Positions 51,714 to 60,706 of a DNA stretch of 64,000 nt are shown in pieces. The number at the start of each line of letters is the position of its first letter. Position 1 is the first letter of the stretch. A model generated the notes under the pieces. That model was not told where the DNA came from, made no database searches, and saw nothing but the letters and a program-made list of their open reading frames with translations. A program made the translations under genes and the position numbers. Location: assembly GCA_003565155.1 (NCBI GenBank), contig PXDB01000041.1, positions 83,233 to 147,232 on the forward strand, given 5' to 3'. The DNA comes from Nitriliruptoraceae bacterium. Lineage in GTDB: Bacteria > Actinomycetota > Nitriliruptoria > Nitriliruptorales > Nitriliruptoraceae.

Positions 51714-53005
51714 ACCGGCGTGGGCCGCAGCATCCGCGGCTGTGCGTCGTCGCGACGCTCGTCCAGCCAGGCGGTCAGCGTCGCAGCGGTACGCGTGGCC
51801 GCTTCGAACTGCGGGACGTGCCCGACCTCAGGCCAGGTCTCCACCCGTGCGTCCGGGACGGCGGCCTGGACCCGTGCGGCGTAGCGGCTGGCGACCAGCC
51901 GGTCCTGTTCACCGAAGACCCACAGGCTCGGCACCGTCAGGGCACGCAGCCGCCGCCAGTAGGCCGCGGGTCCGTGGGCGGTCTCCAACCCGAGTTGGCG
52001 GGCGGCGGCCAGCACCGCCAGGCGGTGGCGGGGGTCCTGCCATGCCCCATGGACGTCCTCGGCGGCCACCCGGTGGTGCTCGGGCGGGAGCACGTCGGCG
52101 TCGGCGAAGAGGGTGCGCACGAAGCGTTCCACCCCGTTGCGTGACGGTCGTAGGGGGGCGAGCCCGCTCCACTGCGCCGGGGCGACGCGCAGCAGCGGGG
52201 CGATCGGCCGCGTCATGTCGAAGCCGAGCGCCGGTCCGAGCCCGACGAAGGAGTGCACCGAGCGGGGGTGGCGCAGAGCCATCTCCAGGGCGATCCGCCC
52301 ACCCATGGAGTTGCCGACCATGTGGGCGGCGTCCAGCCCGCGGGCGATGAGGTAGCCGTTCACCGCGTCGGCGAACCACGGCATGCTGTAGCGCCGGCCC
52401 ACGGGCAGGGGCTTGTCGGACCGCCCGAACCCCGGGAGATCGAGGGCGTGGACCTCGGTGTGCTCCGCCAGGGCGGAGACCGTGGGCAGGAAGGACACCT
52501 TGTTGGCGCCGAGGCCGTGGATCAGCACCACGGGCTCCCCGGTGCCCTCCCCGGCCACCAGCGCCTCGATCCGGGTCCCGCGCACGGAGGTGTGGGTCAT
52601 CTCCACGCGGGGCTGCTCGGGGAGCCGGTGGAACAGGGTCTCGAACCGGGTGGCGAGGTGGAGGTCACCGGTCACGGTCAGCGCCCCGGCCAGGAAGGCG
52701 TCCATGCCGCGGATCCGGCCCTCGATCAGCTCGAGCCACACCGCGGCCTCGGTGTGGAGGGTGAGCGCCGGATCGCCGTCGCGGACCTGGTCGCGGATCG
52801 TGCACCGGCCCCGGCCGATCTCGATGGTGCTCGGGCCGGCATCGGACAGCTCGAGGTGCACCGTGGCAGCCAGACCGTCCGCGGCCAACGGGTCGAAGCG
52901 CCGGACCAGCGCCGCGTGCGCAGCGTGGATGCGGTCGCGCGTGGCCAGCGGTGGGTGGTCGGCCGCCTCGGTGACCTCCAGCGCCGCCTCCACCACGACC
53001 TCCAC
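51659..53005 (-). CDS. SCP2-like/alpha-beta hydrolase fusion protein
   Basis: A 448-residue protein. The N-terminal 130 residues resemble an SCP2 sterol-carrier-type lipid-binding domain (LSDAGPSTIEIGRGRCTI and AVWLELIEGRIRGMDAFLAGALTVTGD). The C-terminal 290 residues are an alpha/beta hydrolase with LIHGLGANKVSF, nucleophile VGNSMGGRIAL, Asp in FGEQDRLVA and His in VGHVPQFEAA. The fusion suggests a lipid or CoA ester is captured by the SCP2 part and hydrolysed. Start ATG at 53005. Its tail overlaps the neighbour's tail by 55 bp. Confidence 0.82.
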   Translation of the reverse strand: MEVVVEAALEVTEAADHPPLATRDRIHAAHAALVRRFDPLAADGLAATVHLELSDAGPSTIEIGRGRCTIRDQVRDGDPALTLHTEAAVWLELIEGRIRGMDAFLAGALTVTGDLHLATRFETLFHRLPEQPRVEMTHTSVRGTRIEALVAGEGTGEPVVLIHGLGANKVSFLPTVSALAEHTEVHALDLPGFGRSDKPLPVGRRYSMPWFADAVNGYLIARGLDAAHMVGNSMGGRIALEMALRHPRSVHSFVGLGPALGFDMTRPIAPLLRVAPAQWSGLAPLRPSRNGVERFVRTLFADADVLPPEHHRVAAEDVHGAWQDPRHRLAVLAAARQLGLETAHGPAAYWRRLRALTVPSLWVFGEQDRLVASRYAARVQAAVPDARVETWPEVGHVPQFEAATRTAATLTAWLDERRDDAQPRMLRPTPVQATSAVSRSNQPSTAPR

Positions 53006-53050
53006 TCGACCTCCCGGGCTCCCGTGACCGGGCTGGTCTGCTGACGCAGT

Positions 53051-54133
53051 CTAGGTCCTGCGCGTCTCGAGAGCGCCCTCGAAGCGCAACCCGCGGCTGC
53101 CGGGCACCCGCCGGATGAGGCCTGCGTCCAACAGCGCCGCAAGCTGGCCGCGGGCCTGCTCCGGGCCCGCCGCCGACGCGGCCCGGAACTCCGCGATCGT
53201 GAACCGCGGGTGGGACAGGGCGAAGGCCCGGGCGGCTGCTTCCGGTGCACCGTCGCAGGTGTGCAGCGCCCGTGCGGAGCTACGGAGGCCCGCGGCCACG
53301 GCCTCCGCCCACCGCTCCAGCCACACCGTCAGGTCCCGGCGGCGCAGCGTGCGGGCCACCTCCTCCGCGGTCCCGAGCGGGTCGGTGGCCAGGACCGGTT
53401 CCGGCACGGCGAGGTGGTCGGGGTCGAGCCCCCGGGCCCGCAGGACCAGACGGGCCGCCGCCCGGGCGAGCCGTCCGTTGGCGGCGTCGTAGGGGTGCAG
53501 ACGGAGCAGCTCCGCGTGCAGGACCCCACTGGTGATGACGCCGTGCTCGCGTGCGCCGGGCCCCACCACCCAGTCCAGCAGCAACGCCAGCTCCCGGGCG
53601 AGCTGCGCCGGTGCGGTGGTCAGGTACAGGATCCGCCCGGTGGCGCCGTCGTGGACGGCCTGGTCCAGCTCCCGCAGCGCCCCGGCGCGCTCGGGTGCCA
53701 CCAGGCCGCGGGTCAGACGGCGGTGGAGCTCCGCGAGCACCACGTCAGGGGTGTCGAACACGGCAGGTGTCAGGTCGTCGCTGTCCTCCGCCGCCAGCGC
53801 CCCCAGCAGCTCGCACGCCGTGACGTGGGCGTCACCCGGGTCCTCGAGCACCCGCAGGGTGTCGAGCCAGCTCCCGCCCGCGGGGCGCCCCGGGGCCGGG
53901 GCGTCGCTGGCCGTCACCCGTTCCCGGGCCGTCGCCTCGCTCGGCAGGTCCTCGGTGGCCACCCCGTCCAGGGCCAGGCTCGCGTGGACCGTCTCGACCC
54001 GGCGGTGGGCGGCGAGGTCCGTGCGCGCGCCCGGGGGTGCGGCGGTGACCAGGGCGGCGAGGCGTTCCACCTCGGCGATCAACGCGACGAGGTGGGGGCT
54101 GCGCTCGAAGCGGCGGGGGTCGGGGCCGCTCAC
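53051..54133 (-). CDS. Fic-domain protein
   Basis: A 360-residue protein with a central Fic/DOC domain: LHPYDAANGRLARAAARL contains the Fic motif, with His, Asn-Gly-Arg and final Arg conserved. The acidic Mg-binding position is Ala (motif HPYDAANGR instead of HPFxD/E-G/A-NGR), with the Asp one residue earlier. An N-terminal block HRRVETVHASLALDGVATEDLP resembles the inhibitory/anchor helix of class II Fic proteins. The C-terminus is a winged-helix-like segment with RFTIAEFRAASAAGPEQARGQL. GTG at 54133 overlaps the HAD gene stop by 4 bp. The likely role is AMP transfer to an unknown target. Confidence 0.8.
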   Translation of the reverse strand: MSGPDPRRFERSPHLVALIAEVERLAALVTAAPPGARTDLAAHRRVETVHASLALDGVATEDLPSEATARERVTASDAPAPGRPAGGSWLDTLRVLEDPGDAHVTACELLGALAAEDSDDLTPAVFDTPDVVLAELHRRLTRGLVAPERAGALRELDQAVHDGATGRILYLTTAPAQLARELALLLDWVVGPGAREHGVITSGVLHAELLRLHPYDAANGRLARAAARLVLRARGLDPDHLAVPEPVLATDPLGTAEEVARTLRRRDLTVWLERWAEAVAAGLRSSARALHTCDGAPEAAARAFALSHPRFTIAEFRAASAAGPEQARGQLAALLDAGLIRRVPGSRGLRFEGALETRRT

Positions 54134-54936
54134 CGCCAGGGCAGCAGCGCGCCGCGGGCCGCCTGGGCGGCGATGCGGCCGTGCCGCCGGCCCAGCGCGT
54201 AGGTCAGGGTGGCGAGCCCGACCGCGGCACCGCCCGCGGTGGTGGTCTTGACCACCGCCTTCGCCCGCTGGGCGAACACCACGATCGGCCACCCGCGCTG
54301 GTTGGCGACGTTCTCGAGCGGCCCGTCCGGGTTGACGGCCACGGGGTGGCCCACCATCTCCATCATCGGCAGGTCCGAGGCGGAGTCGCTGTAGGCGTGG
54401 CAGCGCTCGAGGTCGTAGTCGCGCTCCGCCGCCAGGGTCTCGATCGCCTCCGCCTTCCCCTCGCCGTAGACGAAGGGTCCGTCGAGCTCACCGGTGTAGC
54501 GCCCGTCCATGACCGCGGACCGGGTCGCGATCCCCCCCTCCATCCCCAGCGCCCGCGCCAGGGGGTCGACCATCTCCACGGGTGAGGCGGACACGATCCA
54601 GCAGTCCCGTCCGGCCTCGTGGTGCATGTCGATCAGGCTGCGGGACTCGGGACGGATCTTGTCCAGGATCCGCGGGATGATCTCCTCGTTGAGCGCCAGC
54701 AGGTCCTCCTGCCGGGCGCCCTCCACCGCGGCGAGGATGCGGTCGCGGACCGACTCGGAGCGCTCGTCGGTGGCGCCGAACAGCTTGAAGGACGCCGCCT
54801 TGCGGGCGTCGGAGAGCAGATCGGTGAGCGGGATCATGTCGTTGCGCCACGCGGCGATGCCGAAGTAGTAGGCGGACGAACCGCTGATCAGGGTGCGATC
54901 GAGGTCGAAGAACGCCGCTGCGCGGTTGCCGGCCAT
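54130..54936 (-). CDS. HAD-IB family phosphatase
   Basis: A 268-residue SerB-like phosphatase. Motif I is FFDLDRTLISG (nucleophile Asp), motif II IVSASPVEM, motif III Lys in GEGKAEAI, motif IV YSDSASDLPMMEMVG. A C-terminal hydrophobic helix (AGGAAVGLATLTYALG) may tether it to the membrane, as in related HAD-IB proteins linked to phospholipid metabolism. The substrate is unknown. Start ATG at 54936. First gene of the HAD-Fic pair. Confidence 0.86.
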   Translation of the reverse strand: MAGNRAAAFFDLDRTLISGSSAYYFGIAAWRNDMIPLTDLLSDARKAASFKLFGATDERSESVRDRILAAVEGARQEDLLALNEEIIPRILDKIRPESRSLIDMHHEAGRDCWIVSASPVEMVDPLARALGMEGGIATRSAVMDGRYTGELDGPFVYGEGKAEAIETLAAERDYDLERCHAYSDSASDLPMMEMVGHPVAVNPDGPLENVANQRGWPIVVFAQRAKAVVKTTTAGGAAVGLATLTYALGRRHGRIAAQAARGALLPWR

Positions 54937-55460
54937 GGGTGGCCTCCTCTTGGTCGGCTCGGGATGCTAGACCGCCGAGGTGTCCGCGCGCCGGGCCGAA
55001 CAGCGAGGGCCTCCGCGGTGCGGTGCCGTGACCACGCTCCCTTCCCCGTGGAGCGTCGTCACGGGCCGCGGTGCGAAGGCCCTCATCGAGGACGGTAGGC
55101 AGACGTGCGGCGGAAGTCGACCGCGAGGTCCACAGCGGCTGTGGATGAACCGGCCTCAGCGTGTGGACGGGGTGTGGACCTGCCGTGGACGCCAGCGCTT
55201 GCTGTGTGCAGCAGCCGCGCGACGACGGCCTGGAGCGGCGCGCAGCGGGCTGCCGCCCGCGATGTAGCTCCACAGGGTCTCCACATCCTGTGGACAGTCT
55301 CCGATCCGGCGGTCGGGGCCGCGTACGCTCGACCAGGTGCGAGTGACGCACGCGTCGCCCGCGGGGGCTGCCAGCCGGCCCGACCCTGTGCTAGGGCCGG
55401 GCCGTCCGACCCGCGACCGGTCGTCGTCCGACACGGTCCCAGCGCACCAGGAGTCGCACG
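54937..55460. other. 524-bp non-coding region with clustered TGTGGA boxes
   Basis: No supported gene between the divergent HAD and metallopeptidase genes. Seven exact TGTGGA/TCCACA boxes lie within 55129-55294 (annotated separately). Promoters for both flanking genes must also be here. Confidence 0.6.
55129..55294. repeat. cluster of seven TGTGGA/TCCACA (DnaA-box-like) boxes
   Basis: TCCACA at 55129, 55269 and 55280; TGTGGA at 55140, 55162, 55173 and 55289. The first two form the dyad TCCACAG-CGG-CTGTGGA, and the box at 55289 reads TGTGGACAG, one base from the DnaA box TGTGGACAA. The 166-bp density is far above chance for a 6-mer in GC-rich DNA. Confidence 0.62.
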
Positions 55461-56051
55461 ATGGAGCCGGACCCGTCCCACGGTGGGGTACCTGCGCCCC
55501 TGCTCGAGCACCGCCCGGCGGTGGAGGGGCGTCCGCCCCTGGAGATCCACCGCAGCCCACGCCGTCGCAGGAGCGGCCAGGCCGCGCTGCGGGACGGCCG
55601 GGTGGTCCTGCGGCTGCCCGCCGGCCTGCCCCCGGCGGAGGAGGCCGCCATGGTCGAGGAGCTGCTCGGCAAGGTGCTGCGCGCCGACGCCCGCCGCCGA
55701 CGTGGCGGTGACGATGCGCTCACGGCCCGTGCCCACCACCTCGCCGAACGCTACCTGGACGGCGTCAGGCCCGCGAGCGTGTGCTGGTCGGCCCGGATGC
55801 GGCACCGCTACGGCTCCTGCACCGTCGCCACCGGGGAGATCCGCATCAGCGACCGGTTGGCCGTCCACCCGGACTACGTCCTGGACTACGTCCTGGTGCA
55901 CGAGCTCGCGCACCTGCGCGTGCGGCGTCACGACGGGCACTTCCACGCCCTGGTGGACCGCTACCCCGAGGTGGCACGCGCCCAGGGCTACCTCGCCGGC
56001 TACGAGGCTGGACGCCTGGGCGCGATCACCGAGGACCCGGCGGGCGGGTAG
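55461..56051 (+). CDS. YgjP-like (DUF45) metallopeptidase domain protein
   Basis: A 196-residue protein with the YgjP/M48-like fold. The zinc-binding motif is HELAHLRVRRHDGHF: HExxH with a third His eight residues on. The preceding MRHRYGSCTVATGEIRIS block, with a conserved WG-like aromatic/Gly/Ser pattern, is family-typical. The N-terminal 50 residues are Pro/Arg-rich. Start ATG at 55461. Substrate unknown. Confidence 0.84.
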   Translation: MEPDPSHGGVPAPLLEHRPAVEGRPPLEIHRSPRRRRSGQAALRDGRVVLRLPAGLPPAEEAAMVEELLGKVLRADARRRRGGDDALTARAHHLAERYLDGVRPASVCWSARMRHRYGSCTVATGEIRISDRLAVHPDYVLDYVLVHELAHLRVRRHDGHFHALVDRYPEVARAQGYLAGYEAGRLGAITEDPAGG

Positions 56052-56060
56052 GTCAGCGGC

Positions 56061-57644
56061 TCACGCCTCCGGGTCGTCGTCTCCGGACCCGTCGTCTCCG
56101 GACCCGTCGTCTCCGGACCCGTCGTCGTCGGCAACCTCGTCGTCGTCGGCAACCTCGTCGTCGGACCCGTCGTGGTCGGTCACCTCGTCGTGTGGTGGCT
56201 GGTGGGAGGCCAGGCGTTGCTCCGCGCTGTCCTCGTGGGGTGCGTCCCCGAGCCCCGCGAACAGCGCGGCAGGGTCGTCCGGGATCTCCTCGGTGTCCGC
56301 GGTGCGGGCCAGCCACCGACCCGGGTCGGCGAGCTCCTCGCCGTCGGGCAGGTTCTCCGGGTGGGCCAGCGCGCGGTGCAGGCCCTCCGCGCCGAGCGCT
56401 TCCTCGACGGCGACCACGAAGCGTTCCCCGACCGTCTCGTCCTCCGGCTTCAGGTCGAGCCCCAGCAGGGATGCCAGCAGCGCCTCGCCGTCACCACGCG
56501 TGGCACGACGCCGCCGCAGCACCTCCTGGATCCGGTCGTAGCTCGGGAGCCGGTCACCGGCCGCGCGGGCCACCTCCCGCCGGGCCCACGCGCCGACCAG
56601 GCACACCACCGCCTGGAGGCGGTTGAGGACGCGTTGCTGCTCCTCGGTGGGGGTGATCCGGAAGCTCGCCGCCCGCTCCATGGCCTCGTGCAGGGCCTCG
56701 GGGTCCTCCGGGTCGATGCCGAGGGTCAGCTCCTCCGCGACCTCACGCATCCGTTCGGCGTCGACCACCGTGCCGGCGGCGAACCGGGCCACCAGGGAGC
56801 TGACGTGGGCCTCCAGCCAGGGGACCGCGTGGTAGAGGCGGCGGTGCGCCGCCTCCTGCAACGCCAGCACCAGGGTCACCTCGGCGTCCTCCAGGCCGTA
56901 GCCGGCGACGTCCCCGGCGACGTTGACGATGAGGTGGTGGGCCTCCTGCCGGGGCGCGGTGGGGATGCCGAGGTCGTACTGGCCGATCAGCTGCCGGGAG
57001 AGCTGACCGAGCACCTGACCCGCCTGCAGGCCGGCCAGGCCCGCGCCGGCCGGCCGCAGCAGCTGCCCCGGGTCGTCGCCGAGCATCTGCTCGAGCATCG
57101 GGCGGAAGGCCTCCGGGAGCTGGTCCAGGCCGGGCAGGGCCTCCAGCCCACCCTGCTCGCCGAGCTCGCCGAGCTGCTCACTGGCCAGGTCCACCATGGC
57201 GTCGGTGGCGGCCTTGGCGACGGGCTCGACCAGCGGTGCCAGGGCCGTGACCGCCGCGTTGACCCAGGTCTGCCGCGACCCGGGGACCACGACGCCGGCG
57301 TCGGGCGGTGCCGGCAGCGGGGTGTCGTCCAGCCAGTGCTCGGCGAGGCCGAAGGCGTCGCGGATCGCCGCCGCCTCCGCGTCGGTGGCGGAACGATCCT
57401 CCTCCGCGGCGAGCTGGAGAGCGATCCGGGTGGCCAACTGCCAGTCCACCGGTCCCGAGGGCGCCGCCGGGGGTTGGAAGCCGAAGCCGGGCAGGGAGCC
57501 CCCCATCATCGCCTGGAGCTGCTGCTGGGCCTGTTCGAGGGCACCCGGCCCGCCCAGCTGTTCCAACATCTGGCGCAGCTCGGGGGGGAGGTGCGCGAAG
57601 GGGTCGTCGTCCGGACCCTCGGGGCGGTGCGGATGGTCGCTCAC
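56061..57644 (-). CDS. zinc-dependent metalloprotease (DUF2342 type)
   Basis: A 527-residue actinobacterial protein of the TIGR03624 family. The signature LQEAAHRRLYHAVPWLEAHV marks the metal-binding region. Before it come a HHLIVNVAGDVAGYGLEDAEV segment and a long helical region. The N-terminus (DDPFAHLPPELRQMLEQLGG) is typical. The C-terminal 60 residues are an acidic Asp/Gly/Ser repeat encoded by tandem 12-24-bp units. Family role unknown. The GTG at 57644 starts the family-like N-terminus; upstream frame to 57689 is unsupported. It converges on the metallopeptidase gene. Confidence 0.82.
   Translation of the reverse strand: MSDHPHRPEGPDDDPFAHLPPELRQMLEQLGGPGALEQAQQQLQAMMGGSLPGFGFQPPAAPSGPVDWQLATRIALQLAAEEDRSATDAEAAAIRDAFGLAEHWLDDTPLPAPPDAGVVVPGSRQTWVNAAVTALAPLVEPVAKAATDAMVDLASEQLGELGEQGGLEALPGLDQLPEAFRPMLEQMLGDDPGQLLRPAGAGLAGLQAGQVLGQLSRQLIGQYDLGIPTAPRQEAHHLIVNVAGDVAGYGLEDAEVTLVLALQEAAHRRLYHAVPWLEAHVSSLVARFAAGTVVDAERMREVAEELTLGIDPEDPEALHEAMERAASFRITPTEEQQRVLNRLQAVVCLVGAWARREVARAAGDRLPSYDRIQEVLRRRRATRGDGEALLASLLGLDLKPEDETVGERFVVAVEEALGAEGLHRALAHPENLPDGEELADPGRWLARTADTEEIPDDPAALFAGLGDAPHEDSAEQRLASHQPPHDEVTDHDGSDDEVADDDEVADDDGSGDDGSGDDGSGDDDPEA
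56070..56165 (-). repeat. acidic coding repeats at the metalloprotease C-terminus
   Basis: Tandem units coding SGDD and DDEVA motifs: three copies of a 15-bp GTCGTCTCCGGACCC unit followed by two copies of an 18-bp unit GTCGTCGTCGGCAACCTC as read on the plus strand. The tail is likely disordered and may vary in length between strains. Confidence 0.7.
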
Positions 57645-57727
57645 GACAGGCCTCGCTCTGCTCGGCGTGTCGCTACGGTATGGCAGCAAGCCCCCGGCGG
57701 CCGCGGGGGTGAGGAAGGGGAGCGCAG

Positions 57728-58807
57728 GTGAGCGCCGTCGCGATCACCGGGGTCGGAGGCCCGCTGGGGCGTCGGCTCGTCGCCCGACTCGCCGGCGATG
57801 CGCAGATCGAGCGCATCGTCGGGATCGATCGCCGCCCACCGACAGGGGTGACGGCGGTCCGTTTCAGCTTCATCGTCGGCGACCCGGCCACCGCGGACCT
57901 CGCGCGGCTGCTCGAAGGGATGGACGCCGTCATCCACCTCGGCGCCATGCTGGAACCGGTCCGTGACGACGCCGAGGCCCGCACCCACCAGGTGGACGCC
58001 GTCCGACGGGTGTGCGAGGCCGCCGCGGCCGCCGGGGTCCCGCGGCTGATCCTGACCTCCTCGGTGCTGGCCTACGGCCCGCACCCCGACAACGACGTCC
58101 CCCTCACCGAGGGCCACCGGTTGCGTGGACTGCCGGGGTTCGCCGGGGCGGAGCACGCCCGCGAGGTGGAGCGCTGGCTGGAGACGTGGCGGGCCGATCA
58201 CCCTGAGGTGACGGTCACGGTGCTGCGCCTCGGCCTGCTGGCCGGCCCCGGGCTGGACACCGTCATCACCCGCGCCTTCGAGGCGCCGCGTCTGCCGGCG
58301 GTGCGCGGTCACCGCCCGCCGTTGCAGTTCCTGCACCCGGATGACGCCGTCGGTGCCGTGCAGCACGCGCTGAACGCCGGGCTCGAAGGGCCCTTCAACG
58401 TGTGCGCCGACGGGTGGCTGTCCTTCGACGAGGTGGCCGCGATCGTCGGTCGTCCTCCGCTGGAGGTGCCGGAGGAGGTGGCCTACAGCGGTGCGGCGGG
58501 GGTGTACGCCCTGCGGCTCGGTGACCTGCCGCCGGGGATCGTGAGCCTGTTCGTCCACCCCTGCGTGATGAGCAACCAGGCCCTCACCGCCACCGGGTGG
58601 TACCCGCGGGCCAGCAACCGCGACGCGTTGGCGTCACTGGCGGCGGAACACGCCGGCTACGTCACGATCGGGCGGTTGCGCGCACGGTGGTCCACGCTGT
58701 GGCGGGTGGGTGCTGCCGTCGGTGCGGCGCTGGGCTTCGGGGTGTGGCGGCTGGAGCTGGCCCGCCGACGGCGGGGGGCGCGCCGCGCCGGCAACGGCAC
58801 GCCTTGA
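57728..58807 (+). CDS. NAD-dependent epimerase/dehydratase family protein
   Basis: A 359-residue extended SDR. The nucleotide-binding motif is ITGVGGPLGRRLV, followed by GMDAVIHLGAMLEP and the Ser strand LILTSSVLAYGP. The usual YxxxK is replaced: the AGAEHAREVERWLE segment has His-x-x-x-Glu where Tyr/Lys is expected, so it may be an atypical SDR with a binding role. The C-terminal helix (VGAAVGAALGFGVW) with an Arg-rich end may anchor it at the membrane. GTG at 57728 follows GGGGAG. Confidence 0.8.
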   Translation: MSAVAITGVGGPLGRRLVARLAGDAQIERIVGIDRRPPTGVTAVRFSFIVGDPATADLARLLEGMDAVIHLGAMLEPVRDDAEARTHQVDAVRRVCEAAAAAGVPRLILTSSVLAYGPHPDNDVPLTEGHRLRGLPGFAGAEHAREVERWLETWRADHPEVTVTVLRLGLLAGPGLDTVITRAFEAPRLPAVRGHRPPLQFLHPDDAVGAVQHALNAGLEGPFNVCADGWLSFDEVAAIVGRPPLEVPEEVAYSGAAGVYALRLGDLPPGIVSLFVHPCVMSNQALTATGWYPRASNRDALASLAAEHAGYVTIGRLRARWSTLWRVGAAVGAALGFGVWRLELARRRRGARRAGNGTP

Positions 58808-58948
58808 GCGCTCACCGCTCCCGGATTCCTCCTGGCCGCACGTTCCCGGGGGATCGCTCAAGGCGGGACCGTGTCGGGCCGATACCTGTCCCGTGCGGCG
58901 CCACGGAGCGCGTGGCCGCTGGCGGGCGCGACCGAGGAGCGGGCCACC

Positions 58949-59407
58949 ATGACCTACGTCGTCCACCGTGTCGACGCCGAGGGGCGGACCCAGCTCGCCG
59001 ACGTCGGCTCTCTCGAGGAGGCGCTGTCGATGGTGGAGCGCCTCCGCAACGCGGGTTCGTCCACCGACGTGCGCGTGCTCAAGGAGGTGCCGATCGAGGT
59101 CCGCACCTACTACCGCGTGGTCGCGGTGGAGGCGGACGCCGCCGCGTCGTCCGCTGCCACGGATCCCACGGAACCGGTCCCCCAGGACGCGGTCGCCCGG
59201 GCGGTGCGGGAGGAGCCGGGGGCCGAAGTGGCCCCGACCACCTCCGCGCCGGCGTCCGAGCCGCCGCGCGTCACCGCGGTGTTCGGCGTGCCGCCCTCAG
59301 GGGCCACGGTGATGGGGCCCCCACCCGGGGCCACCACCCCCGAGTGTCCGGAGACGGCCGAGAGGGCGGCCCAGGAGACGCGACGGCCGCTGTTCAGCCG
59401 GAGCTGA
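58949..59407 (+). CDS. hypothetical protein
   Basis: A 152-residue protein. The N-terminal 60 residues fold as a small alpha/beta unit (MTYVVHRVDAEGRTQLADVGSLEEALSMVERLRNAG). The rest is a disordered Pro/Ala-rich tail ending RRPLFSRS. No family recognised. ATG 58949 with GAGGAG upstream. It lies between the epimerase and the YlbL-like protease. Confidence 0.55.
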   Translation: MTYVVHRVDAEGRTQLADVGSLEEALSMVERLRNAGSSTDVRVLKEVPIEVRTYYRVVAVEADAAASSAATDPTEPVPQDAVARAVREEPGAEVAPTTSAPASEPPRVTAVFGVPPSGATVMGPPPGATTPECPETAERAAQETRRPLFSRS

Positions 59408-59494
59408 CCGCGGCCGCCACCCGGCGTGGCCGTCGCAGCTGCTCGGTAGCCTGACCGCCGACGCCCGGGATGCTCCCGGGCCCCGGAGGACGGT

Positions 59495-60595
59495 GTGGCG
59501 TCGACGGCGGTGCTGCTGCGGCGGGTCCTGGTGGTCGCTGGCCTGGTGCTGGTGGTCGGTGCGCTCGTGGCGCTGCTCCAGGGTCGGGTGCCCTGCGAGG
59601 CCCTGGCGAACCAGCCGGCCTGCCAGGTGGCGATGCAGCCCGGCCCGGTGGAGGACACCTTCGGCATCGTCTCCGTCGGTGATGCGGAGGTGTTCCAACC
59701 CGCGTCCGGTGCCTTCCACCTGACGACCGTGGCGGTCCAGGACGACCTCGGTCTGGGCGGCTGGCTGGTGGCGCAGACGACCCGCAACGTGGATCTGCTG
59801 CCACGCGAGGAGATCTACCCGCCCGGTGTCGACCGGGAGGAGGTCGCGGAGCTCAACCGGCTGTCGATGCAGGACAGCCAGCTCATCGCGACGATCGTCG
59901 CGCTGGAGGCCGTCGGTTTCGAGCTGGAGGGCGAGGGCGCCGAGGTGGTCGCGGTCCAGGAGGACGCCGTCACCGATGCGCTGGAGGTCGGCGACGTCAT
60001 CGTCGCCCTGGACGAGGAGCCGATGCGCGAGAGCGTCGAGGTGGTGGAGGCCGTGCAGTCACGTGCGGTCGGCGAGCGGATCACCCTGGCCGTCCGGCGC
60101 GACGGCGTGGACGGCGAGGTGACGGTCGAGGTGACGCTCGGTAGCGCACCCGAGGACCCTGATCGCGCCTACGTCGGGGTGCTGCTGACCACCGACCTTG
60201 ACCTGCCGGTGGACATCGACGTGGACGCCGGGGTGATCGGTGGTCCTTCCGCCGGGCTGGTCTTCGCGCTGACCCTGCTCGAGCTCCTGGAGCCGGAGGA
60301 TCTGCTCGGTGGACGGGTGGTCGCCGGGACGGGGACCCTGGCGCGGGACGGCACGGTCGGTGGGGTCGGCGGGGTCCCGCAGAAGCTCGCCGGCGCTTCC
60401 GCGCCACGGGACGGCGCCGACCCCGCCGAGGTGTTCCTGGTCCCGGAGGCCAACCTCGCGCAGGCCCGCGGCGCCACGGTCGCCGAGGACGTGCTCGTGG
60501 TGCCCGTGGCCAGCCTGGAGGATGCGTTGGCGGCGCTCAGGGACCTGCGGGACGGTGGCGAACCCGACGCCGCCTTCGTACTCGCCGCCGACTGA
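59495..60595 (+). CDS. YlbL-like PDZ/Lon-domain (S16) protease
   Basis: A 366-residue membrane-anchored protease. One N-terminal membrane helix (VLVVAGLVLVVGALVALL) is followed by an extracytoplasmic region, a PDZ-like domain (about 140-215) with VITVQ-like DALEVGDVIVALDEEPM, and a C-terminal Lon proteolytic domain. The Ser-Lys dyad is S252 in GGPSAGLVFALTL and K297 in GGVPQKLAGA. Members degrade envelope proteins. GTG at 59495 has GGAGGA at 59485-59490. UPF0182 follows downstream. Confidence 0.9.
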   Translation: MASTAVLLRRVLVVAGLVLVVGALVALLQGRVPCEALANQPACQVAMQPGPVEDTFGIVSVGDAEVFQPASGAFHLTTVAVQDDLGLGGWLVAQTTRNVDLLPREEIYPPGVDREEVAELNRLSMQDSQLIATIVALEAVGFELEGEGAEVVAVQEDAVTDALEVGDVIVALDEEPMRESVEVVEAVQSRAVGERITLAVRRDGVDGEVTVEVTLGSAPEDPDRAYVGVLLTTDLDLPVDIDVDAGVIGGPSAGLVFALTLLELLEPEDLLGGRVVAGTGTLARDGTVGGVGGVPQKLAGASAPRDGADPAEVFLVPEANLAQARGATVAEDVLVVPVASLEDALAALRDLRDGGEPDAAFVLAAD

Positions 60596-60706
60596 GCTCG
60601 GTGGCACCTCGATGTCGCCGACGAGGTGGGCGCAGGCCGTCCCCGTGTGGGCGGCTGCAGGGGGGCGCAGGTACCTTCAACGGTCATCCTGCTCGCCGCT
60701 GCCAGC

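Noticed and set aside
55129..55294. Calling the box cluster the chromosomal origin
   Set aside because: dnaA, dnaN and the usual origin-linked genes are absent, there is no AT-rich unwinding region, and most boxes are imperfect DnaA sites.
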